Shown here one piece after another: positions 51,001-59,793 of a DNA stretch of 64,000 nt. Both the position numbers and the translations under genes were made by a program. Each line of letters opens with the position of its first letter. The first letter of the stretch is position 1. The notes under the pieces are model-generated. The model did no database searches. It was not told the DNA's origin and saw nothing but the letters and a program-made list of their open reading frames with translations. This stretch comes from Clostridia bacterium (GTDB taxonomy: Bacteria > Bacillota > Clostridia > Oscillospirales > CAG-272), in NCBI GenBank assembly GCA_017472695.1, contig JAFUOQ010000022.1, positions 1 through 64,000 of the forward strand, given 5' to 3'.

Positions 51001-52092
51001 TTATACATTAAATCTAAATAAAACTATATCTCCGTCGTTTATTACATATTCCTTGCCCTCGGAGCGAACAAGTCCTTTTTCCTTTGCAGCATTCATAGAA
51101 CCACACGCAACTAAATCATCGAAGGAAACTATTTCTGCACGGATAAAGCCCCTTTCAAAATCAGAGTGGATTTTGCCAGCAGCCCCCGGTGCTTTTGTTC
51201 CCTTTGTAATAGTCCAAGCACGAACCTCCTTTGGTCCTGCTGTTAGATAGCTGATAAGTCCAAGGAGTGAATAGCTTGCCTTAATAAGACGGTCAAGACC
51301 ACTTTCTGTAATGCCGAGGTCGGATAAAAACATCTCCTTTTCCTCGTCATCAAGCTCTGCGATTTCCGCTTCAATTTCAGCGCAAACCGGAATAACCTCG
51401 CTCTTCTCACTCTTGGCAAACTCAAGAACGCTTTGATAGAAGCTGTTTTTGTCAAGATTTCCAATATCGCTTTCGCTTATATTTGCCGCATAGATTACTG
51501 GCTTTATTGAAAGGAGCGCAACCTCGCTAATCCAAGCGGATTCCTCCTCGTTAAAATCAAGGCTTCGTGCACTTTTGCCCTCTTCAAGAGTTTTCATAAC
51601 TCTTTCATAAAGCTCAACCTTTGGGGCGAGTGTCTTGTCGCCCTTCATTGCCTTTTTAACATTATCTATTCTTCTTTCAAGAATCTCCATATCGGAGAAA
51701 ATAAGCTCTAAATTTATTGTTTCAAGGTCACGAAGTGGATTGATATTTCCATCAACGTGAATAATGTCATTGTTTTCAAAGCAACGCACAACGTGTACTA
51801 TTGCATCAACCTCTCTTATGTGAGAAAGGAACTTGTTGCCCAGTCCTTCTCCCTTACTTGCGCCCTTTACAAGACCTGCAATATCAACAAACTCAATAAC
51901 CGCGGGTGTGTAAAGCTCTGGATTGTACATTTTTGCAAGCACATCAAGACGTGAGTCAGGAACGGCAACAACACCAACATTTGGCTCAATAGTGCAGAAT
52001 GGATAATTTGCGCTTTGTGCTCCTGCGTTTGTTAGTGCGTTAAAAAGTGTACTTTTTCCTACATTTGGTAGTCCTACGATACCTAATTTCAT
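51001..52092 (-). CDS. ychF: Redox-regulated ATPase YchF (Obg family)
   Basis: Ribosome-associated ATPase of the OLA1/YchF group, 363 residues. G1 GLPNVGKSTLFN (6-17), G3 DIAGLVKGASKGEGLG, the degenerate G4 (YAANISE) that shifts preference to ATP, a coiled coil (about 125-200) and a C-terminal TGS domain (about 280-363). TAGAGG precedes the ATG. In this window it lies between a kinase and its likely response regulator. Confidence 0.96.
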   Translation of the reverse strand: MKLGIVGLPNVGKSTLFNALTNAGAQSANYPFCTIEPNVGVVAVPDSRLDVLAKMYNPELYTPAVIEFVDIAGLVKGASKGEGLGNKFLSHIREVDAIVHVVRCFENNDIIHVDGNINPLRDLETINLELIFSDMEILERRIDNVKKAMKGDKTLAPKVELYERVMKTLEEGKSARSLDFNEEESAWISEVALLSIKPVIYAANISESDIGNLDKNSFYQSVLEFAKSEKSEVIPVCAEIEAEIAELDDEEKEMFLSDLGITESGLDRLIKASYSLLGLISYLTAGPKEVRAWTITKGTKAPGAAGKIHSDFERGFIRAEIVSFDDLVACGSMNAAKEKGLVRSEGKEYVINDGDIVLFRFNV

Positions 52093-52298
52093 TTTTTACC
52101 TCTATTGCTATATTATTTTCATTGTAATTATACATTATTTTTATCAAAGGTGCAAGTGAAAAGGCAAAAAAAGTAAAAAACTCCACATTTTTATTATTAT
52201 CACACTTTCCCTTCACACATTTTTCACAATAGTGATGTAAAATAAGAATAACTTATTAAATATTTTTTAACTTTACGTGATAATTTGTTAAAAAAATG

Positions 52299-52327
52299 TT
52301 TACAATTTGATTTTTTTATGATATAAT
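52299..52327 (+). promoter_or_regulatory. Sigma-A promoter of the response regulator
   Basis: TTTACA (52299-52304), 17-base spacer, TATAAT (52322-52327), about 31 bases upstream of the ATG. Confidence 0.75.
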
Positions 52328-52358
52328 TTTCTAGGAATTTAGAAATCGGAGGTTTATT

Positions 52359-53063
52359 ATGCTCGGTACAAAAATGCTTGTTATTGACGACGACGTTAAT
52401 ATTTGTGAGTTAATTAAGGTTTATTTTACAAATGAAGGATACGAGGTTCAGGTTGCAAACGATGGTATTACCGGTCTGCAAATGTTCAAAAGCAATGATC
52501 CTGATATTGTTCTTCTCGACCTTATGCTCCCTAAAAAGGACGGCACAGATGTTTGCCGCGAAATAAGAGCAAACTCTAATAAGCCAATGATTATGATTAC
52601 TGCCAAGGGCGGAGTTTTTGACAAGGTGCTTGGTCTTGAATTAGGTGCTGACGACTTTGTTGTTAAGCCATTTGATATGCAGGAGCTTTTGGCACGCGTT
52701 AAGGCTGTTTTACGTAGATATAGCACAATGGAAACGCACGCAGACAAGGATACTTTGAAATTTGACAATCTTGAAATCAGCCTTTCTAATCACGAATTAA
52801 AGATTAATGGCGAGAGCATTGATTTACCAAACAAGGAATTTATGCTTCTCCACTTCCTTGCTAAAAACTATAACAGAGTTTTCACAAGAGATCAGCTTCT
52901 TAACAAGGTTTGGAGCTTTGATTATCTAGGTGATTCTCGTACAGTTGACGTACACATTAAGCGTCTACGTGAAAAGCTCGCAGGCGTTTCAACAAAATGG
53001 GAGCTACGTACAATTTGGGGCGTTGGCTACAAATTTGAGGTTTTCTCACAGAATAATGACTAA
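52359..53063 (+). CDS. OmpR/PhoB-family response regulator
   Basis: DNA-binding response regulator of 234 residues. The receiver domain (1-120) has the acidic pocket DDD (10-12), the phosphoacceptor Asp54 in LLDLMLP and Lys in VVKPFD. The C-terminal winged helix (about 135-232) holds LPNKEFMLLHFLA and SRTVDVHIKRLREKL. CGGAGG precedes the ATG. Its kinase is probably the divergent gene at 49292, across ychF. The single-gene unit ends in a strong terminator. Confidence 0.94.
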   Translation: MLGTKMLVIDDDVNICELIKVYFTNEGYEVQVANDGITGLQMFKSNDPDIVLLDLMLPKKDGTDVCREIRANSNKPMIMITAKGGVFDKVLGLELGADDFVVKPFDMQELLARVKAVLRRYSTMETHADKDTLKFDNLEISLSNHELKINGESIDLPNKEFMLLHFLAKNYNRVFTRDQLLNKVWSFDYLGDSRTVDVHIKRLREKLAGVSTKWELRTIWGVGYKFEVFSQNND

Positions 53064-53072
53064 CATATAGAT

Positions 53073-53099
53073 AAAACCACGGCATAGCCGTGGTTTTTT
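53073..53099 (+). terminator. Terminator of the response regulator
   Basis: AAAACCACGGC-ATA-GCCGTGGTTTTTT, an 11-base-pair stem and T run. Confidence 0.85.
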
Positions 53100-53103
53100 A
53101 TTT

Positions 53104-53172
53104 GGCTCATTTGTAAAGGCATCCGAAGGGCGTGCATCTATGTAGAGCTGTCTGCCTTGGTAGACTGAGGGA
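53104..53172 (-). repeat. Short interspersed repeat, ATCCCTCAGTC type, copy A
   Basis: On the minus strand it reads ATCCCTCAGTCTACC, GACAGCTC and CCTTTACAAATGAGCC, matching in order the pieces of the element at 19791-19834 and of copy B. It is inverted relative to copy B, 50 bases away. Confidence 0.6.
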
Positions 53173-53222
53173 TAACATAGTGAAAACAGGCAAGTAATGT
53201 TATTTCTTTTAATGTAAAGAAA

Positions 53223-53269
53223 AATCCCTCAGAGTTGCTTCGCACCCCACCTCCCTTTACAAAGGAGTC
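53223..53269 (+). repeat. Short interspersed repeat, ATCCCTCAG type, copy B
   Basis: AATCCCTCAGAGTTGCTTCGC, then ACCTCCCTTTACAAAGGAGTC with a CTCCCTTTAC/AAAGGAG dyad. Inverted partner of copy A; together they could form a long hairpin. Confidence 0.6.
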
Positions 53270-53314
53270 TATTAAATTAATCTAGGGTCGCATTTTTGTT
53301 TTTCTTACTTTTCG

Positions 53315-53370
53315 TCATTCCAAGGATCTGCTATATAGATTCTTCGGCTTGTTTTACTCGCTTAGAATGA
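53315..53370. repeat. Second type of short element with TCATTC/GAATGA ends
   Basis: Begins TCATTCCAAGGATCTGC and ends CTCGCTTAGAATGA, with six-base inverted ends and an internal AGATTCTTCGG. It resembles the TCATTCTGAGCG-type dispersed elements known to me from clostridial genomes; not checked. Bases 53371-53435 up to trpS show no gene. Confidence 0.45.
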
Positions 53371-53435
53371 TGGGAGAAGCAAGCCACTCCTCTACAAAGT
53401 TATTTGTGCTTTTCGCTCTGTGCGTACTAATCCCT

Positions 53436-54437
53436 CTACTTAAGCTCGGTAAAGCCGATTTTACGGCGAACCTTGGACATTGTTTTTCTTGCGTGGCGGT
53501 ATGCGTCAGTTGCGCCTTGCTTCATTACCTCCTCGAGGTATGCTTTATCTGCCATTAGACGTGCAAACTCTTCTCTAACTGGTGAAAGTGCATCGGCACA
53601 GGCTTCGCCTACTGCTAGCTTAAACTCGCCATAGCCCTTTCCCTCAAATTCCTTGATTGCTTCGTCAAGAGTTTTACCTGTAAAGCAGGTGTAGATATTA
53701 AGTAAGTTGGTAATACCATCCTTGCCCTCGCCTACACAAACCTCATTACCCGAGTCAGTAACTGCTCTTTTGAATTTTCTTATAATATCGTCTTTTGAAT
53801 CAAGGATTCTAACAACGGCATTTTCGTTAGCATCTGATTTACTCATTTTCTTTGTTGGGTCTTGGAGTGACATAATTCTTGCGCCACCTTTGGGAATATA
53901 GCCATCAGGAACAACAAAGGTTTCACCATAAACTTGGTTAAAGCGGTTTGCGATATCTCTAGCAAGCTCAAGGTGTTGCTTTTGGTCAGAGCCAACAGGA
54001 ACAAGCTCTGTTTGATATAGCAAAATATCAGCAGCCATAAGTGATGGATAGGTAAATAGTCCTGCGTTGATATTATCAGCGTTCTTTACGCTCTTGTCCT
54101 TAAATTGTGTCATTCTTGAAAGCTCGCCAAACATAGTGTAGCAATCAAGCACCCATCCAAGCTCTGCATGTTGTGGCACGTGGCTTTGAACAAACAATGT
54201 GTTCCTTCGTGGGTCAAGACCACAGGCGATATATAGAGCCAATGTTTCATATGTTCTACGGCGAAGCTCTGCTGGCACTTGTCTCACTGTAATTGCGTGC
54301 ATATCAACAACACAGTAATAGCAATGGTATTTCTCGGAAAATGCACTAAAATTTCTAATAGCTCCTAAATAGTTTCCTATTGTCAAATTTCCAGATGGTT
54401 GAACACCTGAAAAGACTACTTTCTTATCATTATACAC
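53436..54437 (-). CDS. trpS: Tryptophanyl-tRNA synthetase
   Basis: Class I synthetase charging tRNA-Trp, about 333 residues. The HIGH-like motif is in SGVQPSGNLTIGNYLGA and the KMSKS motif is KKMSKSDANE. I prefer the GTG at 54437 because GAGGA lies 7 bases before it; the TTG at 54443 is directly after that site. It is 42 bases downstream of the AI-2E-type permease and probably cotranscribed. No T-box leader is present. Confidence 0.95.
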   Translation of the reverse strand: MYNDKKVVFSGVQPSGNLTIGNYLGAIRNFSAFSEKYHCYYCVVDMHAITVRQVPAELRRRTYETLALYIACGLDPRRNTLFVQSHVPQHAELGWVLDCYTMFGELSRMTQFKDKSVKNADNINAGLFTYPSLMAADILLYQTELVPVGSDQKQHLELARDIANRFNQVYGETFVVPDGYIPKGGARIMSLQDPTKKMSKSDANENAVVRILDSKDDIIRKFKRAVTDSGNEVCVGEGKDGITNLLNIYTCFTGKTLDEAIKEFEGKGYGEFKLAVGEACADALSPVREEFARLMADKAYLEEVMKQGATDAYRHARKTMSKVRRKIGFTELK

Positions 54438-54479
54438 GGTCAAATCCTCTACTTTTCGTAAATTATATAGTATATAATA

Positions 54480-55568
54480 TCACACATTATCGATGTTTTC
54501 AACATTTTTTTGATTTTTAATTCTATCGATTGTAATTTTTATTACAAATGCAACTATAGGTGCTATAATGAGTCCCAAAAAGCCGGCTATTTTCAAGCCA
54601 ACAAACATTGCAAAAAGAGTTATAAGTGGGTGAACGTTCATTTGTGAGCTCAGTATTTTAGGCTCTAATATTTGACGTGAGAAATAAGTGACTCCTGCCA
54701 AAATAAATAACCCTATTGCTAGCTTGTAATTACCTAAAATCAGCATAACAATTCCCCAAGGGACTAATACTGTTCCCGCACCCAAGATTGGCAAAATATC
54801 AACTATTGATATTATCAAGGCAAGTACAAATGCATTCTTTTGATTTATTATCAAAAATCCCGAAAAAAGCTCTGCAAAGCACAATATAAAAAGTATAAAA
54901 TATGATTTTAGGTATTTCGTTACCACGTGCAAAACATCATTTTTGAAAATCAATGCAATTCTTCCTACTCTTTTGGGCAGAAAATTAAACACTCTCTCCC
55001 CTATTTTGTCATAATCCTTGGCAAAATAGTAAAGTGAAAGAACCAGCACTATTATAGTTACAACTATATTAGGAAGTGCTGAAATGAACCTGCCAAGAGC
55101 AGAGGTTAAGCTTACGCTTATATTTTTCGCGCCATCTAAAACAAGCTCGGAAACCAAGGAAGAAAGTGTTTCGCCTTCCTTTAAAAACCCTCTTAGAAAT
55201 GGGGCTTTTTCCTCAAGTGAGTCAATAATAGCGAACAAGTCGGTAATATAACCATCATTCTCTGAAAAGCTACTAATTACATCTTCAGAAATATCAATTA
55301 TCTGATTGATTGTAATAACACCGACAACACCTATGATAGCTATACCAACCAACAATATAATTGAAAGCACTAAAACACTGACAACCGGCTTTGGTATTTT
55401 TGTTTTTTTCTGCAATTTATTTATAAGTGGTCTTGCCATAGCTACTATTAAAAAGGCAACTATAAAAGGAAACAATATCTCAAACACATATTCAAAGAAT
55501 ATATAGCCTAAAACTATTAAAATTACGACACAGAGTGCCCCAAAAGCTATTTTTTTATATTTATCCAC
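54480..55568 (-). CDS. AI-2E/PerM-family membrane permease
   Basis: Polytopic membrane protein of 362 residues of the AI-2E transporter superfamily (TqsA, YtvI, PerM), whose members export varied small molecules or act as Na+/H+ antiporters. About eight membrane segments, a soluble part at about 85-160, and the family phrases ILPILGAGTVLVPWGI and YFSRQILEPKILSSQMNVHPLITLFAMFVG near the end. The start is GTG, with AGGAG upstream. Substrate unknown. Confidence 0.9.
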   Translation of the reverse strand: MDKYKKIAFGALCVVILIVLGYIFFEYVFEILFPFIVAFLIVAMARPLINKLQKKTKIPKPVVSVLVLSIILLVGIAIIGVVGVITINQIIDISEDVISSFSENDGYITDLFAIIDSLEEKAPFLRGFLKEGETLSSLVSELVLDGAKNISVSLTSALGRFISALPNIVVTIIVLVLSLYYFAKDYDKIGERVFNFLPKRVGRIALIFKNDVLHVVTKYLKSYFILFILCFAELFSGFLIINQKNAFVLALIISIVDILPILGAGTVLVPWGIVMLILGNYKLAIGLFILAGVTYFSRQILEPKILSSQMNVHPLITLFAMFVGLKIAGFLGLIIAPIVAFVIKITIDRIKNQKNVENIDNV

Positions 55569-55657
55569 GTTTTTCTCCTAATAAATTTCGTTATATTTTA
55601 GTTATATTTCCAAAATGCAAAATTTATTAAAGAAGTTTTAAAATATTATTTTTTTAT

Positions 55658-55686
55658 TTGACTTTTATGCTATTCTCTGTTAGAAT
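55658..55686 (+). promoter_or_regulatory. Sigma-A promoter of the cyclophilin gene
   Basis: TTGACT (55658-55663), 17-base spacer, TAGAAT (55681-55686), about 30 bases upstream of the ATG. Confidence 0.65.
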
Positions 55687-55716
55687 TAATATATAATATT
55701 TTACGAGGTGATTATT

Positions 55717-56187
55717 ATGGTACGTATTGAAATGGAAAACGGTGGAATTATTGATATTGAGCTTTATGAGGATAAGGCTCCTATTACTTGTGCAAACTTT
55801 AAAAAGCTTGTATCAAGTGGCTTTTATGATGGGCTAATTTTTCACAGAGTTATTGCAGGCTTTATGGTTCAAGGTGGCGACCCAACCGGCACAGGCTGTG
55901 GTGGTTCATCCGAAAATATAAAAGGCGAATTTGCTGCTAATGGCGTTAAAAATGATATTTCTCACGTAAGAGGTGTTATTTCTATGGCAAGAAGCCAAAG
56001 CATGAACTCTGCCTCCTCTCAATTCTTTATTATGCACGCGGACGGAAAATTCCTTGATGGTCAATATGCAGCATTTGGCAAGGTTGTTTCCGGCATTGAG
56101 GTTGTCGACGAAATTGCTGGTGTTAAAACCGATTTTCGCGATAGACCTATTATTGATATGAGAATGAAAAAGGTTACACTTATTTAA
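55717..56187 (+). CDS. Cyclophilin-type peptidyl-prolyl isomerase
   Basis: Cytoplasmic cis-trans prolyl isomerase, 156 residues. The active-site motif FHRVIAGFMVQGGDPTGTG carries the catalytic Arg, and SASSQFFIMHADGKFLDGQYAAFG is the second signature. No signal peptide. ATG 55717 follows GAGGTGA; an upstream GTG overlaps that site and is rejected. The next gene begins one base after its stop. Confidence 0.95.
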   Translation: MVRIEMENGGIIDIELYEDKAPITCANFKKLVSSGFYDGLIFHRVIAGFMVQGGDPTGTGCGGSSENIKGEFAANGVKNDISHVRGVISMARSQSMNSASSQFFIMHADGKFLDGQYAAFGKVVSGIEVVDEIAGVKTDFRDRPIIDMRMKKVTLI

Positions 56188-56188
56188 A

Positions 56189-56701
56189 ATGAGACAAAAA
56201 AGGTGGATAACAACCAAGGAGCTTGCCATTTTTTCTATGCTTGGCACTATTATGTTTCTATCAGACCTTTTGATGGAGGCGTTGCCAAACATACATGGAG
56301 TGGCAATGTTTATCGCTCTTTTTACTCTATTCTACAGAGTAAAGGCATTAATACCAATTTATGTATATGTGCTACTAAATGGGCTTTTTGCCGGATTTGC
56401 GATGTGGTGGATACCATATCTATATATATGGGTAATTTTGTGGGCATTAATTATGCTAATTCCAAAAAATTCATCAAACAGGACAAAATTTATACTTTGC
56501 ACAGTATTTTGTGCTTTGCACGGACTCCTTTTTGGAACTTTATATGCCCCGCTTCAAGCGCTTATGTTTGGACTATCCTTTAATGGCATGCTGACATGGA
56601 TTTCTGTAGGTATTCCTTTTGATATTATCCATATGTGTGGTAATTTTGCTATGTCTTTCCTAATTATTCCTTTATATAAGATGATGAAAAAAATTGCATA
56701 A
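56189..56701 (+). CDS. ECF transporter S component-like membrane protein
   Basis: Small membrane protein of 170 residues with about five to six segments. The start WITTKELAIFSMLGTIMFLSDLLMEALPNIHG resembles S components, which share a KxLxxxAxxxAL-type first helix, and PNIHGVAMFIALFTLFYRVKAL matches their second. The ligand (vitamin, queuosine precursor or metal) cannot be assigned. No ECF ATPase is adjacent, but a complete EcfAAT module lies at 38072-40669 and could be shared. It follows the cyclophilin gene by one base and has no ribosome binding site of its own, so it is probably coupled. Confidence 0.72.
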   Translation: MRQKRWITTKELAIFSMLGTIMFLSDLLMEALPNIHGVAMFIALFTLFYRVKALIPIYVYVLLNGLFAGFAMWWIPYLYIWVILWALIMLIPKNSSNRTKFILCTVFCALHGLLFGTLYAPLQALMFGLSFNGMLTWISVGIPFDIIHMCGNFAMSFLIIPLYKMMKKIA

Positions 56702-56730
56702 AAAACGGATGCTTGAAGCATCCGTTTTTT
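56701..56730. terminator. Bidirectional terminator between S component and HAD genes
   Basis: AAAAACGGATGCTT directly facing GAAGCATCCGTTTTTT, a stem of 13 or more pairs with T runs on both strands. Confidence 0.8.
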
Positions 56731-56750
56731 ATATTTTAGATACAGGGGTG

Positions 56751-57329
56751 TCATTTTTGTCTTAATTTTGACTCTTTCCAAGTGGTTAATTTTTCTCCCT
56801 TTACTATGTAGGCACGTTTGGCAAGTCTTGCAAGTGGTGTATCGCAATAAAGGTCAGAATAAAACTCGTCTACCTCGGCATTTGGCATTACCTCTCTAAA
56901 TCTACGCACCTTTTCCTCGCCATGACAATTTTTGCCATCGAATTTTCCTGTGTGCTTATCGATTTTTGATGCCATCATTGTTCCTATTCCAAGCTTATTG
57001 CAAATTGGAGCTAGCAAAAACTCTGGGGATGCGGATATTACAACGTCGTCAGCCTTTTTCATTTCAAGATACCATTTGTGGATATTTTTTTCGTGTATAT
57101 CCCAAAAATCTATAACCGCATGGTCAATGTCATCTACGTCCTTAACAAAAGAAAATAGCTTTTGCTTAAAAGTGAGCTTTTTTACAATTCTAATTCCATA
57201 TAAAAAGCCAAAAAACAGACACTTGGGGATGTTTTTTCTGGTTTTTGGATACTTTTTAAAGCAATAGAACACAAAATCCTTTGAGCTATCACCGTGATAA
57301 ATTGTACCATCCCAATCGAAAACGTTCAT
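56751..57329 (-). CDS. HAD-IB family phosphatase
   Basis: Haloacid dehalogenase-type phosphatase of 192 residues, of the IB (SerB/CicA-like) group. The nucleophile motif is VFDWDGTIY (Asp5, Asp7), motif II is VVISASPEFLL, and the acidic motif is FYSDLYCDTPLA. The cap (about 20-85) is helical with basic patches. Family members act on phosphoserine, lipid phosphates or glycerol phosphates; substrate not assignable. AAGGAG precedes the ATG. Confidence 0.88.
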   Translation of the reverse strand: MNVFDWDGTIYHGDSSKDFVFYCFKKYPKTRKNIPKCLFFGFLYGIRIVKKLTFKQKLFSFVKDVDDIDHAVIDFWDIHEKNIHKWYLEMKKADDVVISASPEFLLAPICNKLGIGTMMASKIDKHTGKFDGKNCHGEEKVRRFREVMPNAEVDEFYSDLYCDTPLARLAKRAYIVKGEKLTTWKESKLRQK

Positions 57330-57350
57330 AGTTTTTCTCCTTATAAAAAT

Positions 57351-57377
57351 TGTGCGAGTGCGTTATGCACTCGCACA
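57351..57377 (-). terminator. Terminator of the CNNM gene
   Basis: TGTGCGAGTGC-GTTAT-GCACTCGCACA, an 11-base-pair stem followed by ATTTTTAT on the minus strand. Confidence 0.75.
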
Positions 57378-57382
57378 TTAGT

Positions 57383-58681
57383 TTATTCTGATGCTTTTTC
57401 CTCGTCGGGCATTCTAATAACTCGAACCTCTTCTACTCTTTTTGTGCCAATTTTCTTGACTTCAAATTGAAGATGCTGATATTCAAATGTATCACCAACA
57501 TGTGGGAAAGAGCCAAGCTCCTTCATAATAAAGCCATTAACAGTTTGAGGTAAATCCTCCTCATCATCAAGCTCAATGCCGAATTTCTCAAGGAAATTAT
57601 CAAGCTCTGTCGAGCATTTTACTATGTAGCTACCATCCGGAAGCTCCTTATAATCCTCGGAAATCTCGTCGTGCTCGTCAAATACATCACCGATAAGCTC
57701 TTCGATAATGTCCTCCATTGTGACAATACCCATGGTGCCACCAAACTCGTCAACGACTACTGCCATATGACATTTCTTTGACTTGAGAACCTGTAGTAAA
57801 TCTGCAATTTTAATATGCTCCGATACGTGCACAGGCTTTTTTAGATGCTTTGTAATTGTTTTGTTGTTATTGTGGTATGCAATAAAGAAATCCTTCTCAT
57901 GCAATATACCAATAATATCATCCAAGTCCTCGTCATAAACAGGAAGACGTGAATATGCGTTTTCTATAAATACCTTTGCAATATTTGGAATTGTTTCGTC
58001 CTTGGAAATTGCACAAATATCGACACGGGGTGTCAAAATATCGCCTGCACATACATCATTAAACTCAATTGCGGAACGGATAAGGTCGCCCTCCTCGGAC
58101 TCAAGTGTACCGTCTTCCTCTGCCTCGTCAACGATTGTGATTAGCTCATCTTCTGTAATGCTGGATTGCTCCTTTGAACGGAAAATAACACCCAACAGCT
58201 TGCTCCAACCACCGAAAATAAGGCTAAGCGGCATAAGAATTATGATTACAACATTTATAAATGGTGCTAAAAGCATTGCCATTTTATCTGCATTTTGTCT
58301 TGCAATAACCTTTGGTGTGATTTCACCAAATATGAGTACAGCAATAGTAATTACAACAGTTGACAACGTCGTTCCCAAGCTTTCGGCATCGGCAACCACA
58401 TCTTGTAAAATACCAATAAAAAACAATGTAGCTATTGATGAAAGCGCTATATTTACTATATTATTTCCAATTAATACACTAGTAAGAAACCTGTCATACT
58501 TGCTTTCGATTTTTGTAACAAGCATTGCTCTTTTGTTTCCGCCTTGTGCCAAGTTCTTCATTCTGATTTTATTAAATGATGTAAATGCCGTTTCAGTCGA
58601 TGAAAAAAACGCCGACAAAAATAGCAATACAAGCATTATCGCTGGAAAAATAATATTAGTAGTATCAGGGTCAGGGTCCAT
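57383..58681 (-). CDS. CNNM/CorC-type (hemolysin family) transporter with CBS domains
   Basis: Membrane protein of 432 residues implicated in Mg2+ or Co2+ export. The DUF21/CNNM domain has four membrane segments (about 10-170) with FFSSTETAFTSFNKIRMKNLA, two CBS domains follow (about 205-330, TPRVDICAI and VVDEFGGTMGIVTMEDIIEELIGDVFDEHD), and a CorC_HlyC domain closes the protein. Despite the name, hemolysis is not implied. TTGGAGG precedes the ATG, and a consensus promoter lies upstream. Confidence 0.93.
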   Translation of the reverse strand: MDPDPDTTNIIFPAIMLVLLFLSAFFSSTETAFTSFNKIRMKNLAQGGNKRAMLVTKIESKYDRFLTSVLIGNNIVNIALSSIATLFFIGILQDVVADAESLGTTLSTVVITIAVLIFGEITPKVIARQNADKMAMLLAPFINVVIIILMPLSLIFGGWSKLLGVIFRSKEQSSITEDELITIVDEAEEDGTLESEEGDLIRSAIEFNDVCAGDILTPRVDICAISKDETIPNIAKVFIENAYSRLPVYDEDLDDIIGILHEKDFFIAYHNNNKTITKHLKKPVHVSEHIKIADLLQVLKSKKCHMAVVVDEFGGTMGIVTMEDIIEELIGDVFDEHDEISEDYKELPDGSYIVKCSTELDNFLEKFGIELDDEEDLPQTVNGFIMKELGSFPHVGDTFEYQHLQFEVKKIGTKRVEEVRVIRMPDEEKASE

Positions 58682-58717
58682 TTTAAAAAATAATCCTCCA
58701 AAAAATAAATTGTATAT

Positions 58718-58746
58718 ATTATAGCATATAACTAATATTCTGTCAA
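58718..58746 (-). promoter_or_regulatory. Consensus sigma-A promoter of the CNNM gene
   Basis: Minus strand TTGACA (58741-58746), 17-base spacer, TATAAT (58718-58723). Confidence 0.85.
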
Positions 58747-58795
58747 GTTAATTTGATTTTTTCAAATTTCTCAATAATTTCCGTGCTTATTATGA

Positions 58796-59206
58796 CTATA
58801 TAGTCATAAAATCAATACCAGCAAGAAGTAAAATGTTCCTAACTATGAAATAGGCTACTAAAAAAATGGCAAAAATAAGAAGTGGTATATATTTGTTTTC
58901 ACTTAAAAATCGTATGTCATTTTTTAAAATTGAAATCAAAATACGAATATCATAGTATAAAAACAAAGCAAAGCCAACAGGCACTATGGCGTTGTATTTA
59001 AATGATGAAATCACATCAAGTCGTAGCAAAGACCCTACCGCGCGAGTACCTCCGCATCCTGGACAATATAGGTGTGTAATTTCAAAAAAAGTACATCCGG
59101 AAAGACCTAATTTTCCCATCAGCTTTAATATCAGAAAAAATGATATTATCGAAAATATCAAAATAAACTGAACTAAAATATAATATTCAAGTCTTTTCTT
59201 TTTCAA
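58796..59206 (-). CDS. DUF2752 membrane protein
   Basis: Small membrane protein with the DUF2752 signature CPGCGGTRA (about residues 48-56) between the first and second of about three or four membrane segments. The cysteines could bind metal. Function unknown. I prefer the TTG at 59206 since GAGGTGA lies 5 bases before it; a GTG at 59215 is part of that site. It is divergent from three DUF4190-like genes, a combination seen in other Firmicutes. Confidence 0.85.
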   Translation of the reverse strand: MKKKRLEYYILVQFILIFSIISFFLILKLMGKLGLSGCTFFEITHLYCPGCGGTRAVGSLLRLDVISSFKYNAIVPVGFALFLYYDIRILISILKNDIRFLSENKYIPLLIFAIFLVAYFIVRNILLLAGIDFMTI

Positions 59207-59272
59207 ATTTATCACCTCTTATTGTATTTTAACATATCTAGATGACAAAATAAACAATTTTTTTCTAAAGCC

Positions 59273-59300
59273 TTGATTTTTTGCAATTTTATGATATTAT
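59273..59300 (+). promoter_or_regulatory. Possible promoter of the DUF4190-like genes
   Basis: TTGATT (59273-59278), 16-base spacer, TATTAT (59295-59300), about 33 bases before the ATG of the first gene. Confidence 0.45.
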
Positions 59301-59332
59301 TAATATATAGATATTAATTAAAGGAGTCTGGT

Positions 59333-59776
59333 ATGGAAGAATACTCTAGCAACTATTATACAGTTGATAATAAAAATCCAGATTATAAAGGTGACGATTC
59401 TACATATGAAGCACCATTTGAAAAAACATGTGCAGATATACCTGCTAAGGAGTTAAACTATTTTGGAGATTCAAAGCCAGAAGGAAATCCTGTTTTTGGT
59501 ATTATATCCTTTGTTTGCGCTATGGTTTCAATAGTTTTCAGTGGTTTTTGCTGTTGCATATCGCCACTTATCGCTATCCCTGTTGGTATAATTACCGGAA
59601 TTGCTGGTATTGCCTTATTCATCGTTGATAAAAAGATAAATGGATCTGCAAGTAAGCTTGCTCTTGCAGGCTTTATCATATCAATTATATCGGTATCACT
59701 TTCCTTACTCATTGGTGTAATATATATCATATATTTTATCGTCGTATTTGCAGTCAACTTCTTTATGAATATATAA
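59333..59776 (+). CDS. DUF4190-like small membrane protein 1
   Basis: Paralogue 1 of 3. 147 residues: an acidic, tyrosine-rich cytoplasmic N-terminus (1-55), then two hydrophobic blocks (about 60-95 and 108-147). The pattern is FGIISFVCAMVSIV, a Cys-Cys-Cys stretch, GIAGIALFIVDKKINGSASKLALAGFIISII, as in DUF4190 proteins, which lack an assigned function. AAAGGAG precedes the ATG. It is followed after 17 bases by paralogue 2. Confidence 0.7.
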   Translation: MEEYSSNYYTVDNKNPDYKGDDSTYEAPFEKTCADIPAKELNYFGDSKPEGNPVFGIISFVCAMVSIVFSGFCCCISPLIAIPVGIITGIAGIALFIVDKKINGSASKLALAGFIISIISVSLSLLIGVIYIIYFIVVFAVNFFMNI

Positions 59777-59793
59777 TATAACAAGGTAACTCA

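Noticed and set aside
57383..58681. Hemolysin role suggested by the family name
   Set aside because: The CNNM and CBS layout indicates a metal transporter; the name is historical.
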